Assembly: GCA_017394865.1 (NCBI GenBank)
Contig: JAFPWT010000007.1
Coordinates: 1-64,000, forward strand
DNA: 64,000 nt
Source: Bacteroidales bacterium
GTDB lineage: Bacteria; Bacteroidota; Bacteroidia; Bacteroidales; F082
Reading direction: 5' to 3'
How positions within the stretch are numbered: the stretch's first letter is position 1; every line of letters begins with the position of its first letter. The notes beneath the pieces are model-generated. The model had not been told where the DNA came from and ran no database searches. It saw only the letters and a program-made list of their open reading frames with translations. Shown here piece by piece: positions 19,118 through 28,298 of the stretch. The position numbers and the translations under genes are program-made.

Positions 19118-22100
19118 TTAGTGAATCGAAGGTATTCCGGCGCGTTTCAGGCGGCTCACAAAACCTGTCATGGCCTCATAGGGCGTGACGACGTATTCAA
19201 ACGAGATATTACCCGACTTCATGGAACGGCTCCGCTCCTTGAGGTCGGAGATCCGCGCGTTGACCGTGCCGTAGGTGGCATGGACCTGCAACTGCCCATC
19301 ACCGCAATTATAGCTGATATAGGTCATGAACAGATCGTATTGGAAGTAATAAGTGATTACTCCAAGGCGACGGTCGAACATCACATAACCGTCAACATAA
19401 CGGTTCACCACATGACCGCCTAAACTGCCAAGGCCGATCTTCCCTTCGGAAACAAAAGCCCGAAGCTCCGGATTCCAAACCATCTTCAAGGATGGAATAA
19501 CAATGGTCTTATTGTAAAAGTCCTCGCTCTTAATTTCAGGATAGGCTGTCAGCTCCATCTCCGTCTGCAGCAACGCAGCCTGCTCATCACCTTGTTCTGA
19601 ACGCACATAGTCCACGTAACGGGTCTTGGTCAAATCAATGGCTTCCCCTTCGATGGAGGCATAGACCTCGGCGATGTCGCGCAAGGCCTGGTCATCGAAA
19701 ATCGGCGCGTTGAAAACGTTCAACACCTCTATCGTCAGGCTGTCGTTGGGGTAGTTCACATAGTCGCCATAGCAGGCAAACTCCGTCAGGCCGGTGTCGA
19801 AGCCAAGATCCGAGACGCCCTGCATCGTCGACACGCATCGGTCGTCGAGCGTCATGCTATGCTTTTCACCTTTCAACATGAAACGTTTCAAATCCTTATC
19901 ATAGCTCATATCGCCATTCAGCATAGTCACCGAGCCCGTCTCAGGATTGATCGGTTTCATGAAGTTGACGTGGTAGCCGCCTTGACCGACAAATTCGTAA
20001 CACAGTCCGTTATAGAGCCCTTGCCGTGCCTTGCGCACCACTTCCATATCCACAGGGATGACGACCTCCGAAGGATCAATTTCCGTCGAAGCCGCAAACC
20101 ATACGGTATCTTCTTGGCACGATTGTTCCATCCGGAAAAAGCCCTCATAGTGGTCAAGAGGATTTGAAGCCTTCGTGATGATCTCACCTTTGAATCCGAA
20201 GTACGGACTCAGCATGAAATTGAGTGAGTCTGACACCTCGGCATGGGCCACTGTCATGTTGTCGACGGGTTTGATCTCGTCATAAAAGACCGGAGTGGCC
20301 ACACCTTCCGAGTCGATATAGTCCTTGATACCCAGCGCCGAATAGTTATGCCGGCTGTAGATGGAGACCGCAGCATCTTTGAAGACATGCATCCTGAGTG
20401 CAGTGTCGGCCACAATGGTGGCATGGTCAAAGGGGCTGATTGCGGCATCACGCTGGATGTCGACCGTGCCATTCCACGGGATGATCTCGACGTCGGCCAC
20501 GTTGACGTGATCCACACCATGGGCGTGAATGACGTAGTTGTTCATATCGTAGTCGGCATTAGTGCTCAGGAACGAGAGGGAGTCATGCTCAGGCAACAGC
20601 GACACAAACTCGGATGCGTTACCATGGAGATGGATGTTGTTGGACGCCATGTTCCATTCCGCCTGGTTCAGGGAGCAGTAGAATTTATTGAGTGGGAAGT
20701 CGAGGTGGCTGTCCTCATCGAGATATTCATACTGCACCACTTGCGAAGCCATATCCAGGTGAGAGCGGTAATGCTCTGCCATGAAAGCCTTGGTGGTTCC
20801 ATCCTGGTCAAACAGGGTAAAATCGGACGTATCGGCCACAAACGAGCGGTCGGCGAAGTCGAAATACTTGGAGTTGAAGCGGGTCAGTCCGAACGTCAGC
20901 TCACCGTCACCGCCAAAGCCTTGATCCGAGAGCCTTGTCGTCCCTTTGAAGAAGGTCTTGTCAAAGATGCATATCGGTTCATCCTTTGTATCGGCATAGA
21001 GTTGAGGGATCCGCACGTCCCACATGATATCCATAGGACCGCAGGAAGCCTTGGGGAGCGGCACATTACCTGCCCTTTCATGCATATTGAGCGATTGCGC
21101 CTGGGCAAGGACTGAATCGATGTAAAAATCGAAGCGCTCCGAGGCAAATTCTGCCGTCTCCACATCCAATTGTCCTTGGCCATAGAAGCCTTCGTTGGAG
21201 AGATGGATTTTCTGATGGTATCGTCCTTTCCCTCCATAGACGGGATAGCTGTCGCTCTGTCCATTGCCGACCACATGGTTGAAGCCTAGCGAGTGGTCGT
21301 CCATCACCACTAACGGCTCGATGATGTCAGGGAATATGCCAGCCGACACCAGCCGGCCCTTGAAAGCGATATCTTCGCTGTTTAGGTTGTCAAGGCTTTT
21401 CACCGAGAAAGGATCGAGGCAGTAATAAAACTTGCCTTCGAGTGTCTCGACAGTGTCCGTCGACCGATCCGGGTCGAAGGCACCGCCGTTGGTTATCCTA
21501 AAGAAACTGTAAGCGTTGCCTGGACAAGTGAATTGTGGGAAATCAGGGGTTTCCCTGGCGCTCGACTTGTTGTCGCTCGCGTCAATCTGAAGCACCCCCG
21601 AGAGGCGTTCCAACGTCCCCTCCACGGGATAGACCTTGCCGTCGAAGCGGGCATAGAACCGCAACGAGTCGATCTTGTTCATCTCAATGGAGAACGTGCT
21701 GTAGTTGAACAGGCAATCCTTAGTGAAAAACTCGTACATGCCGGCCATCACGCAACCCGAGAACCTGAAGTTACGGTTCCGTTCCATGATCACCGTGGCG
21801 TTATCGGGCAGGATAAGCACATGCTTGAAGTCGCTCATCGTCATGGCGGGCACATCGGATTTGCTCTGATAATCGCAGATGCCGAAGACTGTCATGGCAT
21901 TGGTCCGCAATCCCAGACGAGCATTCGGTTGTTTTCCCGAGGTGCGGGTCTGGAACTTGATGACATCGAAATCGAACTCATTGTGGTCAGAGGCCAGCAC
22001 ATCGAAAAAACGGTCAAGCACGGTGACACGCTGCGCGTCCTTGTCATACTCGAGATAGCCTTCCTCCTGAAGGTTTAGGATCAACGAAAGCACTTGCGAC

Positions 22101-23560
22101 AAAGGGTATTTGATGTAGGCCACATAATCATTGAGGTAGAACCTGTTATTCTCATCGCCATACAGCTTCAGGAACTGGTTCAGGTTCTCCATCGGATGCT
22201 TCATGTCGAGCGCCTGGATTTTGAAATAATCCGACTTCCGGAAATAGTTCACCGAGGCCAGCATGCCTTCGCTATCGCCACTGGTACCTTCAAGACGGCG
22301 GAAGTACATACAATCTTGGTTGCGATCCCAATAGATGGCCTCCAAAAAGATGTCGTACCCATGGTATGTATCGTGGAATGGCCCTGTACCCACTCCATTG
22401 TCCTTACGGTAAAGCAGCATCGATTTCTTCTCGTCGTTGTACCTGAATCCAAGGTCGTTATGGTAGACGGAGTCGATGATATTACCCAACGTATCGTATA
22501 GATAGACACGGGCCGCAACGCTGTTCGACACTAGGTTGTTGTCGGAAAGCATAAAGCGTTTCGACTTCACCCTGACGGTAGGCCGATCGTCGAACTCAAA
22601 AATAAACTGTGCCGGAAGGCTTTCTTTCCCGAAAAAACTCACCGAATTACCCGCCATGCCGAATCCTGCCAAAAAGTCGACACCTTCAAACAGTTTGCCA
22701 TGTTCCACTTCATCGCCCAAGGATGTCGCTTTTGGAAAAGCTGTCTTCTCATTGGGTGCCGCATTGCTCACAGCGTCCTCAAACGAGCATCGGCATGCAT
22801 GGTTGAAATAATATTTGTTGTAAAAATCGACTTCGCCGATGGTGTAGTTCGATGTTGAAAGGACGATTTGATAGTCTCCCACGACGGCATACACCTTCTC
22901 GACATCAATGCCGAAACGGCTCCAGTCGACTCGTCCACCCTTTCCCTTCCACCGCTGGTTGTCCATGTTATACATCCCGCTGGTACCGTGAATTACTGAC
23001 CTATCCTTCGGTGACTGCAACGTCAAGTCGCACCGAGATACCGACACCATACAGGCTGTGTCCGTCGGGAAGCCAAAAGTGGCGTCCTGCGCAATCCACT
23101 TCATAGCGCCTTTCTCTGAAAGCACCTTGTCGACGAAGAGGTTCTTAAAACTCTGAAGATATTTGTCAAGGTTATTCTGCCGCTTTGCGAAACGGCCGGA
23201 GGTGTAGTGAATCCAGCGGCGCATGTCCTCGCCTTTTACACCGCTTTTGGAGCCATCCACCAGCACCTCGGTATAAAGAAGAATATTGCTGTAGGCACGG
23301 TTGGCAGTCTTCGAGCGTATCAACTCATAAAACGCCATAGCCTGAAGCGATTCCTCTTTCCCAAATCCGCCCCAAATGTTCCCAAAGTCCACTGTCAGCG
23401 ATTCGATCTCCGCTTTTCTGTCCTTCGGAGCCGAAGCCATGAGGTAATCTTTCAGCTCAACGGCGAATTGTGTCTTGTCCGTCGAGAAGGGTGTGTTCTT
23501 CTGTGCAAAGCCACAAAGGGTGAGCGCCAGCAAGGCAACGACAAATATCCGTTTTTTCAT
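19118..23560 (-). CDS. Very large exported protein of unknown function
   Basis: A 1480-residue protein, not recognised. It has a clear signal peptide (MKKRIFVVALLALTLCGFAQ) and no T9SS sorting domain, lipobox or transmembrane segment apart from the signal. The N-terminal ~120 residues look helical (LKDYLMASAPKDRKAEIESL). The rest is mixed, with many aromatic residues and recurring patterns such as FYCLDPFSVKSLD, FYCSLNQAEWNMASNNIHLHG and GDMSYDKDLKRFMLKGE, which suggest repeated beta-solenoid or LptD/AsmA-like strands; this is impression only. Its start is two bases after the prmA stop, so it is the last gene of the DUF1599-to-prmA operon, possibly a cell-envelope protein. Confidence 0.8.
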   Translation of the reverse strand: MKKRIFVVALLALTLCGFAQKNTPFSTDKTQFAVELKDYLMASAPKDRKAEIESLTVDFGNIWGGFGKEESLQAMAFYELIRSKTANRAYSNILLYTEVLVDGSKSGVKGEDMRRWIHYTSGRFAKRQNNLDKYLQSFKNLFVDKVLSEKGAMKWIAQDATFGFPTDTACMVSVSRCDLTLQSPKDRSVIHGTSGMYNMDNQRWKGKGGRVDWSRFGIDVEKVYAVVGDYQIVLSTSNYTIGEVDFYNKYYFNHACRCSFEDAVSNAAPNEKTAFPKATSLGDEVEHGKLFEGVDFLAGFGMAGNSVSFFGKESLPAQFIFEFDDRPTVRVKSKRFMLSDNNLVSNSVAARVYLYDTLGNIIDSVYHNDLGFRYNDEKKSMLLYRKDNGVGTGPFHDTYHGYDIFLEAIYWDRNQDCMYFRRLEGTSGDSEGMLASVNYFRKSDYFKIQALDMKHPMENLNQFLKLYGDENNRFYLNDYVAYIKYPLSQVLSLILNLQEEGYLEYDKDAQRVTVLDRFFDVLASDHNEFDFDVIKFQTRTSGKQPNARLGLRTNAMTVFGICDYQSKSDVPAMTMSDFKHVLILPDNATVIMERNRNFRFSGCVMAGMYEFFTKDCLFNYSTFSIEMNKIDSLRFYARFDGKVYPVEGTLERLSGVLQIDASDNKSSARETPDFPQFTCPGNAYSFFRITNGGAFDPDRSTDTVETLEGKFYYCLDPFSVKSLDNLNSEDIAFKGRLVSAGIFPDIIEPLVVMDDHSLGFNHVVGNGQSDSYPVYGGKGRYHQKIHLSNEGFYGQGQLDVETAEFASERFDFYIDSVLAQAQSLNMHERAGNVPLPKASCGPMDIMWDVRIPQLYADTKDEPICIFDKTFFKGTTRLSDQGFGGDGELTFGLTRFNSKYFDFADRSFVADTSDFTLFDQDGTTKAFMAEHYRSHLDMASQVVQYEYLDEDSHLDFPLNKFYCSLNQAEWNMASNNIHLHGNASEFVSLLPEHDSLSFLSTNADYDMNNYVIHAHGVDHVNVADVEIIPWNGTVDIQRDAAISPFDHATIVADTALRMHVFKDAAVSIYSRHNYSALGIKDYIDSEGVATPVFYDEIKPVDNMTVAHAEVSDSLNFMLSPYFGFKGEIITKASNPLDHYEGFFRMEQSCQEDTVWFAASTEIDPSEVVIPVDMEVVRKARQGLYNGLCYEFVGQGGYHVNFMKPINPETGSVTMLNGDMSYDKDLKRFMLKGEKHSMTLDDRCVSTMQGVSDLGFDTGLTEFACYGDYVNYPNDSLTIEVLNVFNAPIFDDQALRDIAEVYASIEGEAIDLTKTRYVDYVRSEQGDEQAALLQTEMELTAYPEIKSEDFYNKTIVIPSLKMVWNPELRAFVSEGKIGLGSLGGHVVNRYVDGYVMFDRRLGVITYYFQYDLFMTYISYNCGDGQLQVHATYGTVNARISDLKERSRSMKSGNISFEYVVTPYEAMTGFVSRLKRAGIPSIH

Positions 23561-23562
23561 TA

Positions 23563-24393
23563 TTATTCTTTTAAGAATTCAGCTGCGACCCAGTTGTTTC
23601 TGGCCAGATGGCGTTCATAACGCAGGCCAAGGCGCTCAGCCTCAGCCCTGATGCTTGAGAGGTCTTCCACATAGTAACCGCTGAAGAAGATGCGTCCTTG
23701 AGGCTTCATAGCCTCCACATAGCAATGCATGTCGCGCAGCAAGATGTTGCGGTTGATGTTGGCCAGCACCACATCGTACTTCCCTTGTATGGCTGCAGCG
23801 TCGCCCAGGACGATTTCGACGTCCTTTTCTTGGTTTAGCTCACAGTTGGTGAAGGCGTTGCGGTAGGCCCACTCGTCGTTGTCGATAGCCACGGTGCGCG
23901 CCGCTCCAAGTTTCTTGGCGAGGATGGCAAGCACTGCAGTGCCGCTACCCATGTCAAGCACATCCTTCCCTTTGAAATCGGTCTCCAGCATCAGGGTGAT
24001 GATCTGGGCTGTAGTCTCGTGGTTGGCGGTGCCGAACGACATCTTGGGCTCGATCACGAGGTCGAACTCGAAGCTCGGATCCGGCTCATGGAACGGTGCT
24101 CTCACACGGCAACGCTCGTTCACCACGACCGGCTGGTACGAGGCTTCCCACAGCTCGTTCCAATCCTTGTCAGGCATCTCCTCCACTGCCAGCAGGTGGA
24201 TGCCAGCGAAGGCAGGTTCTGTCAGCAGTTCCTCCACGGCTTGGTCATCGCGCTGATCTTCGGTGCAATAGGCCTTTAGGCCCATGTCGTCGTCCATAAA
24301 CGAGTCGAAGCCCAGGTCGGCGAGCATAGTGGTCAGCATGTCGTGCTGGATATCGGAGGTCGGCGCCGTAAATGAATACTCAAGCGTTTTCAT
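23563..24393 (-). CDS. prmA: Ribosomal protein L11 methyltransferase
   Basis: A 276-residue enzyme that trimethylates ribosomal protein L11 using S-adenosylmethionine. The SAM-binding motif I is DMGSGTAVLAI, followed by AIDNDEWAY (acidic loop binding the ribose) and the VLANINRNILL motif, which is the PrmA equivalent of NPPY. The N-terminal ~100 residues form the substrate-recognition domain. The gene lies 10 bases after tpiA and 2 bases before the large exported protein gene in one operon. Confidence 0.95.
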   Translation of the reverse strand: MKTLEYSFTAPTSDIQHDMLTTMLADLGFDSFMDDDMGLKAYCTEDQRDDQAVEELLTEPAFAGIHLLAVEEMPDKDWNELWEASYQPVVVNERCRVRAPFHEPDPSFEFDLVIEPKMSFGTANHETTAQIITLMLETDFKGKDVLDMGSGTAVLAILAKKLGAARTVAIDNDEWAYRNAFTNCELNQEKDVEIVLGDAAAIQGKYDVVLANINRNILLRDMHCYVEAMKPQGRIFFSGYYVEDLSSIRAEAERLGLRYERHLARNNWVAAEFLKE

Positions 24394-24403
24394 TTTTCCG
24401 TTA

Positions 24404-25183
24404 TCATTTTTCCGTTATCTCCGAGGCTTGTTGGCAAATCGAGACGAAGTCCTCTGCTTTGAGGGATGCGCCGCCAATGAGACCGCCGTCGACATCAGGT
24501 TGTGAGAACAATTCTGTGGCGTTCTTGGCGTTGCAACTGCCGCCATAAAGGATGCGGATATCCTCGGCAGTGGCCTCGTCGTAATGTTCTTTCACCAGTT
24601 GACGGATGTAGGCGTGCATCTCCTGTGCCTGCTCGGGTGTGGCGGTCTTTCCGGTGCCGATGGCCCACACAGGCTCATAGGCGATGATGGCATCGTGGAT
24701 GGCATCGCCGTCAAGGTGGAACAGGCCTTTCTCAAGTTGTTCCTTCACCACCTCGAAATGACGTCCTGCCTCGCGTTCTTCGAGCACCTCACCCACGCAG
24801 TAGATGGGCGACATATTGTTCTCAATCACGCGGTTGATCTTCTCGGCAAGGATCTCGTTGGTCTCGCCAAAGTACTTTCTGCGCTCGCTATGCCCGATGA
24901 TGCAATAGTCCACATCGAGCGACTTCAGCATCTTGGCCGACACCTCACCGGTGTAGGCGCCCTTGTCGTAAGCGCTGCAGTTCTGCGCGCCCACGTTGAA
25001 CTGCTGCTCATCGAACTCATAGTCCGTCAGCATCTCAAGATACGGGAACGGAGGGCAGATGATCACTTCGCATTTCAATTCTTCCTGTTCCTCAAGACGG
25101 TCGAGGATTTCGTCGACCAATGTCTGAGCCTCGTCGAAAACGAGGTTCATTTTCCAGTTTCCAGCTACAATTTTACTTCTCAT
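24404..25183 (-). CDS. tpiA: Triosephosphate isomerase
   Basis: A 259-residue glycolytic enzyme interconverting dihydroxyacetone phosphate and glyceraldehyde 3-phosphate. Catalytic residues are all visible: Lys11 in GNWKMN, His98 in IIGHSERR, and Glu170 in AYEPVWAIGTG, with the phosphate-binding ILYGGS loop near the C-terminus. Normal length. Placing tpiA with DUF1599 and a BT_3928-type DoxX protein is a known Bacteroidales neighbourhood; the permease between them is a less usual member. Confidence 0.98.
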   Translation of the reverse strand: MRSKIVAGNWKMNLVFDEAQTLVDEILDRLEEQEELKCEVIICPPFPYLEMLTDYEFDEQQFNVGAQNCSAYDKGAYTGEVSAKMLKSLDVDYCIIGHSERRKYFGETNEILAEKINRVIENNMSPIYCVGEVLEEREAGRHFEVVKEQLEKGLFHLDGDAIHDAIIAYEPVWAIGTGKTATPEQAQEMHAYIRQLVKEHYDEATAEDIRILYGGSCNAKNATELFSQPDVDGGLIGGASLKAEDFVSICQQASEITEK

Positions 25184-25199
25184 AGTATGATATTTAGAT

Positions 25200-26267
25200 T
25201 TAACTTATTCTGACTCGTGGGTCTATGATTCCATAGATAATATCAACGATTAGATTCACAATGATCAACATCACGGCGATGAGCAACACTGCCCCCATGA
25301 TCACAGGGAAGTCATATTTGTCCAAGGCGTCGACCACTACTACGCCGATGCCTTTCCAGTCGAACACATATTCGATGAACACAGCGCCGGCCAGCAGTGA
25401 GGCGAACCATCCCGAGATGGCCGTCACCACAGGGTTCAAGGCATTACGCAGGGCATGCACGCAGATCACACGCCAGGGCTTCAGGCCTTTGGCTTTTGCC
25501 GTTCGCACATAGTCCATCGACATGGCTTCGAGCAGCGAAGTGCGGGTGAGCTCCACGACCACCGCCAGCGGCCTCATCCCAAGCGTCAAGGCTGGCAAGA
25601 TGAGATTCGACAAGGTAAGGTACTCTCCCCTGCCGTATTCGTCGACGGTATAAAGGCTTCCCGTCATGCTCAATCCCGTGACGTCTTCCAGGATAAAGCC
25701 GAAGACCCATGCCATCAGGATGGCAGCAAAGAACGAAGGCAGCGACATGCCTATGGTGGTGATGAACAAGGTGAGTTTGTTCAAGAAATTCGTATTCAAG
25801 ATGGCCGTCAAGATACCAATGGCCAGACCAAGGATGAATGCGATGGAGATGGATACCGCCGCCAGCAGCAGCGTGTTGGGGAATGCCTCGCCGAGGATGT
25901 TCGACACCTTGCGCTTGCTTTGGTACGACATCCGAAGATAAGGAGCTTTCAGCACCACCGCCGTCGTCCCAAGCGTGACAATGCGGACATAGGGCGACCG
26001 TTTCTCCAGACGCGACTCCCCATCCGACACATCGTAAAACGAGAGGGGCACCAAGTCGTTAAGGTAATCCACATATTGCTTGCCGAGGCTCTGGTTCAGT
26101 CCCAGTTCCTCGCGGATGGCGTCCACCGACTCCTTGTCGGCACGCTGGCCGAGCATCATCTGCGCTGGATCGCCCGGCAGGATGTTGAACAGGAAAAACA
26201 CCAGCGTGGCGACACCCCAAAGCACCGCCAAGCCATAAAGCAGTTTCCTGATCACATACGCGCCCAT
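25200..26267 (-). CDS. ABC transporter permease, OppB/DppB type
   Basis: A 355-residue membrane protein with the family N-terminus (YVIRKLLYGLAVLWGVATLVFFLFNILPGDPA, split here by eye into the first transmembrane helix and PGDPA loop), five to six further hydrophobic helices, and the binding-protein-dependent transport loop (RTAKAKGLKPWRV). It would form half of a dipeptide/oligopeptide/nickel-type importer channel. The partner permease, the two ATPases and the binding protein are not in the window, so it must pair with subunits made elsewhere. Its start overlaps the end of the DoxX gene by 16 bases, showing translational coupling. Confidence 0.93.
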   Translation of the reverse strand: MGAYVIRKLLYGLAVLWGVATLVFFLFNILPGDPAQMMLGQRADKESVDAIREELGLNQSLGKQYVDYLNDLVPLSFYDVSDGESRLEKRSPYVRIVTLGTTAVVLKAPYLRMSYQSKRKVSNILGEAFPNTLLLAAVSISIAFILGLAIGILTAILNTNFLNKLTLFITTIGMSLPSFFAAILMAWVFGFILEDVTGLSMTGSLYTVDEYGRGEYLTLSNLILPALTLGMRPLAVVVELTRTSLLEAMSMDYVRTAKAKGLKPWRVICVHALRNALNPVVTAISGWFASLLAGAVFIEYVFDWKGIGVVVVDALDKYDFPVIMGAVLLIAVMLIIVNLIVDIIYGIIDPRVRIS

Positions 26268-27499
26268 GCCTTGTCGAAGTCAACGGCGCTCCATTTGTCC
26301 TTCACCAACCCATCGTCAAGCCAGATCAGTCCAGGATTGAAACGCACAATGGTCTTTATCTCCAGCTCATCACCGGAATAAATCTCATCAATATACGGAT
26401 GTTCTTTCTGTAAACTCTCATTTTCTTCCTGCGAGGAGGCCGTGATCCATATCACCTCATATCCTTTCTGACGGGCTGTTTCCGTGATCTTCTCGATCTT
26501 TTCCCACTCCTTGTCGGTGATCATGCTCACATCGTGTGAGGTGAACATCAGCAGGTTTTTCGTGTTCAGGATCATCTCGGTGACATCGTCGCCATCTTGG
26601 TCCAAGGCTGAAAAACCAATATAGTTGTTGCCGCCTTCCACGCGCTGGTCAACAAACTCCCATTGGCTCTTCCATACCGAGTCGTTCCACGGGTAATCGG
26701 GCGAGAGGTATTCCTGGGTCTTGCCCGTCTCCTTGTTCCTGAAGGTAAGATATATCTGCTGTTCCTGTTCGGGCTGGGCATTCATCTGATTGCCCACCTT
26801 CCAGTTCATGAAGTCGACCACAGGCAGATGGCGATAGTTATAGATTTCGAAGCCTGTGAACAACGCGGCATAGATCAGTCCGATGACGATTTGGAAAAAC
26901 AGTTTCCGCCTGCTTTTCAGCGACCTGAGGTTGAGAAGCAGATGGAGCAGCACCGCGTCGATCACCAGATTCTTATAGAAGGTCTGCCAGTTGGTCATCT
27001 TCACCGCCGTTCCAAAGCAGCCGCAATCGGGTACCATGTCGTAGCGCGCGTCGAAGAGCGTCACCGCGGTGAACGCAATCATGAACAGCGTACCACCTAT
27101 TGTCGCCAACTTCGGACAGATTTTGGTCAGCAAACAGATGCCGATGAGGAACTCCGCCAGGATCATCAGCACTGCCAACACCATGGCATATTCGTTAAGC
27201 CATTCGAGGTGATAGGCCGCGAAGTAGTCGAGCATCTTGTATTTCGTACCCAACGGATCTACTCCTTTGGTAAAGCTGCTGAAGATGAACAGGCCGCCGA
27301 CCAGCAAACGGCAAACGAGCCGGATGCCGCCACTGCGGGCGGAATGAAGCAAGCCACTCACCAACGACAGCGCCAGATTCAGCAGCAGGATAGCCAAAAA
27401 CCACAATTTGTAGTTAGGGACGTAGTAGATCCCCACCGCCGAAGCAATGGCCACGATGATACTGATCCAGCCAAGTTTACCAGCTCCCTTATTCTTCAT
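26252..27499 (-). CDS. DoxX-type membrane protein with thioredoxin-like C-terminus (BT_3928 family)
   Basis: A 415-residue protein. The first ~200 residues hold about six hydrophobic helices with DoxX features (GGLFIFSSFTKGVDPLGTKYK and EFLIGICLL). A periplasmic C-terminal part (about 210-410) contains a thioredoxin-like pattern (LLMFTSHDVSMITDKEWEKI...VIWITAS) but no CxxC, so a redox role is not supported by visible cysteines. A Cys pair does occur in the membrane part (DCGCF). The start overlaps DUF1599 by 11 bases. Position and size match the 'BT_3928 family' described for Bacteroides. Confidence 0.85.
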   Translation of the reverse strand: MKNKGAGKLGWISIIVAIASAVGIYYVPNYKLWFLAILLLNLALSLVSGLLHSARSGGIRLVCRLLVGGLFIFSSFTKGVDPLGTKYKMLDYFAAYHLEWLNEYAMVLAVLMILAEFLIGICLLTKICPKLATIGGTLFMIAFTAVTLFDARYDMVPDCGCFGTAVKMTNWQTFYKNLVIDAVLLHLLLNLRSLKSRRKLFFQIVIGLIYAALFTGFEIYNYRHLPVVDFMNWKVGNQMNAQPEQEQQIYLTFRNKETGKTQEYLSPDYPWNDSVWKSQWEFVDQRVEGGNNYIGFSALDQDGDDVTEMILNTKNLLMFTSHDVSMITDKEWEKIEKITETARQKGYEVIWITASSQEENESLQKEHPYIDEIYSGDELEIKTIVRFNPGLIWLDDGLVKDKWSAVDFDKAWARM

Positions 27500-28055
27500 G
27501 ACCTTTCCCTTTCTGTTCTGACAGCAATATCAAAGCGAACACCGCATAGTTAATCATGTCGTAGTAATTGGCGTCGAGGCCTTCCGACACGATGGTCTTG
27601 CCGCCGTGGTCTTCGATCGACTTGGTGCGCAGCACTTTGGCCATGATGAGGTCGGTGATGGAGCTGACGCGCATATCACGCCACGCTTCTGAATAGTCGT
27701 GGTTCTTGCGGGTCATCAGTTCATAGGCCTCGTTGGTCACTTTGTCGTACAGGGTTGTAGCCTCAGCGGAAGTGAGATCCGGCTGGTCCACCACACCCAG
27801 TTGCAGCTGGATGATACCCATGGCGGCATAGTTGACGATGCCGATGAACTCTGGCTCGACGCCTTCATCGACGAGGTGTTCTGAGACGGTCTGCAACGTC
27901 CTGATCCGCTTCACCTTGATGAAGATCTGGTCGGTGATGGACGGTGCACGAAGGATGCGCCAGGCAGGGCCGTAGTCCTTCATCTTATCAACATAGAGCT
28001 TGCGGCATTGCGTCAGTACTTCGTGGTATTGTTTTTCGGTATTGGGGGTGTTCAT
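27489..28055 (-). CDS. DUF1599 domain protein
   Basis: A 188-residue cytoplasmic protein built from two tandem DUF1599-type repeats. The first contains KMKDYGPAWRILRAPSITDQI and the second NHDYSEAWRDMRVSSITDLIMAK, each followed by an INYA(V/A) helix. The two copies align over about 75 residues. Function unknown; the fold is all-helical and resembles the MazG/NTP-pyrophosphohydrolase class in general look (inference). First gene of the operon with DoxX, permease, tpiA, prmA and the large exported protein. Confidence 0.9.
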   Translation of the reverse strand: MNTPNTEKQYHEVLTQCRKLYVDKMKDYGPAWRILRAPSITDQIFIKVKRIRTLQTVSEHLVDEGVEPEFIGIVNYAAMGIIQLQLGVVDQPDLTSAEATTLYDKVTNEAYELMTRKNHDYSEAWRDMRVSSITDLIMAKVLRTKSIEDHGGKTIVSEGLDANYYDMINYAVFALILLSEQKGKGHEE

Positions 28056-28076
28056 CTTTCTTTAAGTTTTGCGAAG

Positions 28077-28084
28077 CAAAGATA
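28077..28084 (-). promoter_or_regulatory. -7 element for DUF1599-tpiA-prmA operon
   Basis: Minus-strand TATCTTTG, 21 bases before the DUF1599 ATG. No other -7 element was seen before the intragenic gaps downstream, so it may drive the whole six-gene operon. Confidence 0.7.
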
Positions 28085-28178
28085 ACAAAAATAATTTGCT
28101 CCTAGAAAGAACCCCAAAAAACTTCCCTTAAAATGAAATATTTTTGAATCACTGCTTTTTGGTCGAATCTAGCACACA

Positions 28179-28298
28179 TTATATTAATTAATACATTTTA
28201 TTAATTTTATAATATCAAATCCAATAAAATAATTCAAAAAATACTTGCGTAGTGTAAATTTTTGAATTACCTTTGCAGAAAAATTAAAACAACAATCC
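28179..28298 (+). repeat. Duplicated upstream region of nuclease gene, copy 1
   Basis: About 120 bp, extremely A/T rich (ATTAATTAATACATTTTATT...), nearly identical to 41703-41821. Both copies end at the ATG of an Rpn nuclease gene and contain a -33 like CTTG (28244-28247) and a -7 element (28268-28275) at the same spacing. Confidence 0.85.
28268..28275 (+). promoter_or_regulatory. -7 element for Rpn nuclease 1
   Basis: TACCTTTG, 20 bp downstream of a -33-like CTTG at 28244-28247; the same arrangement is seen before nuclease 2. Confidence 0.75.
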
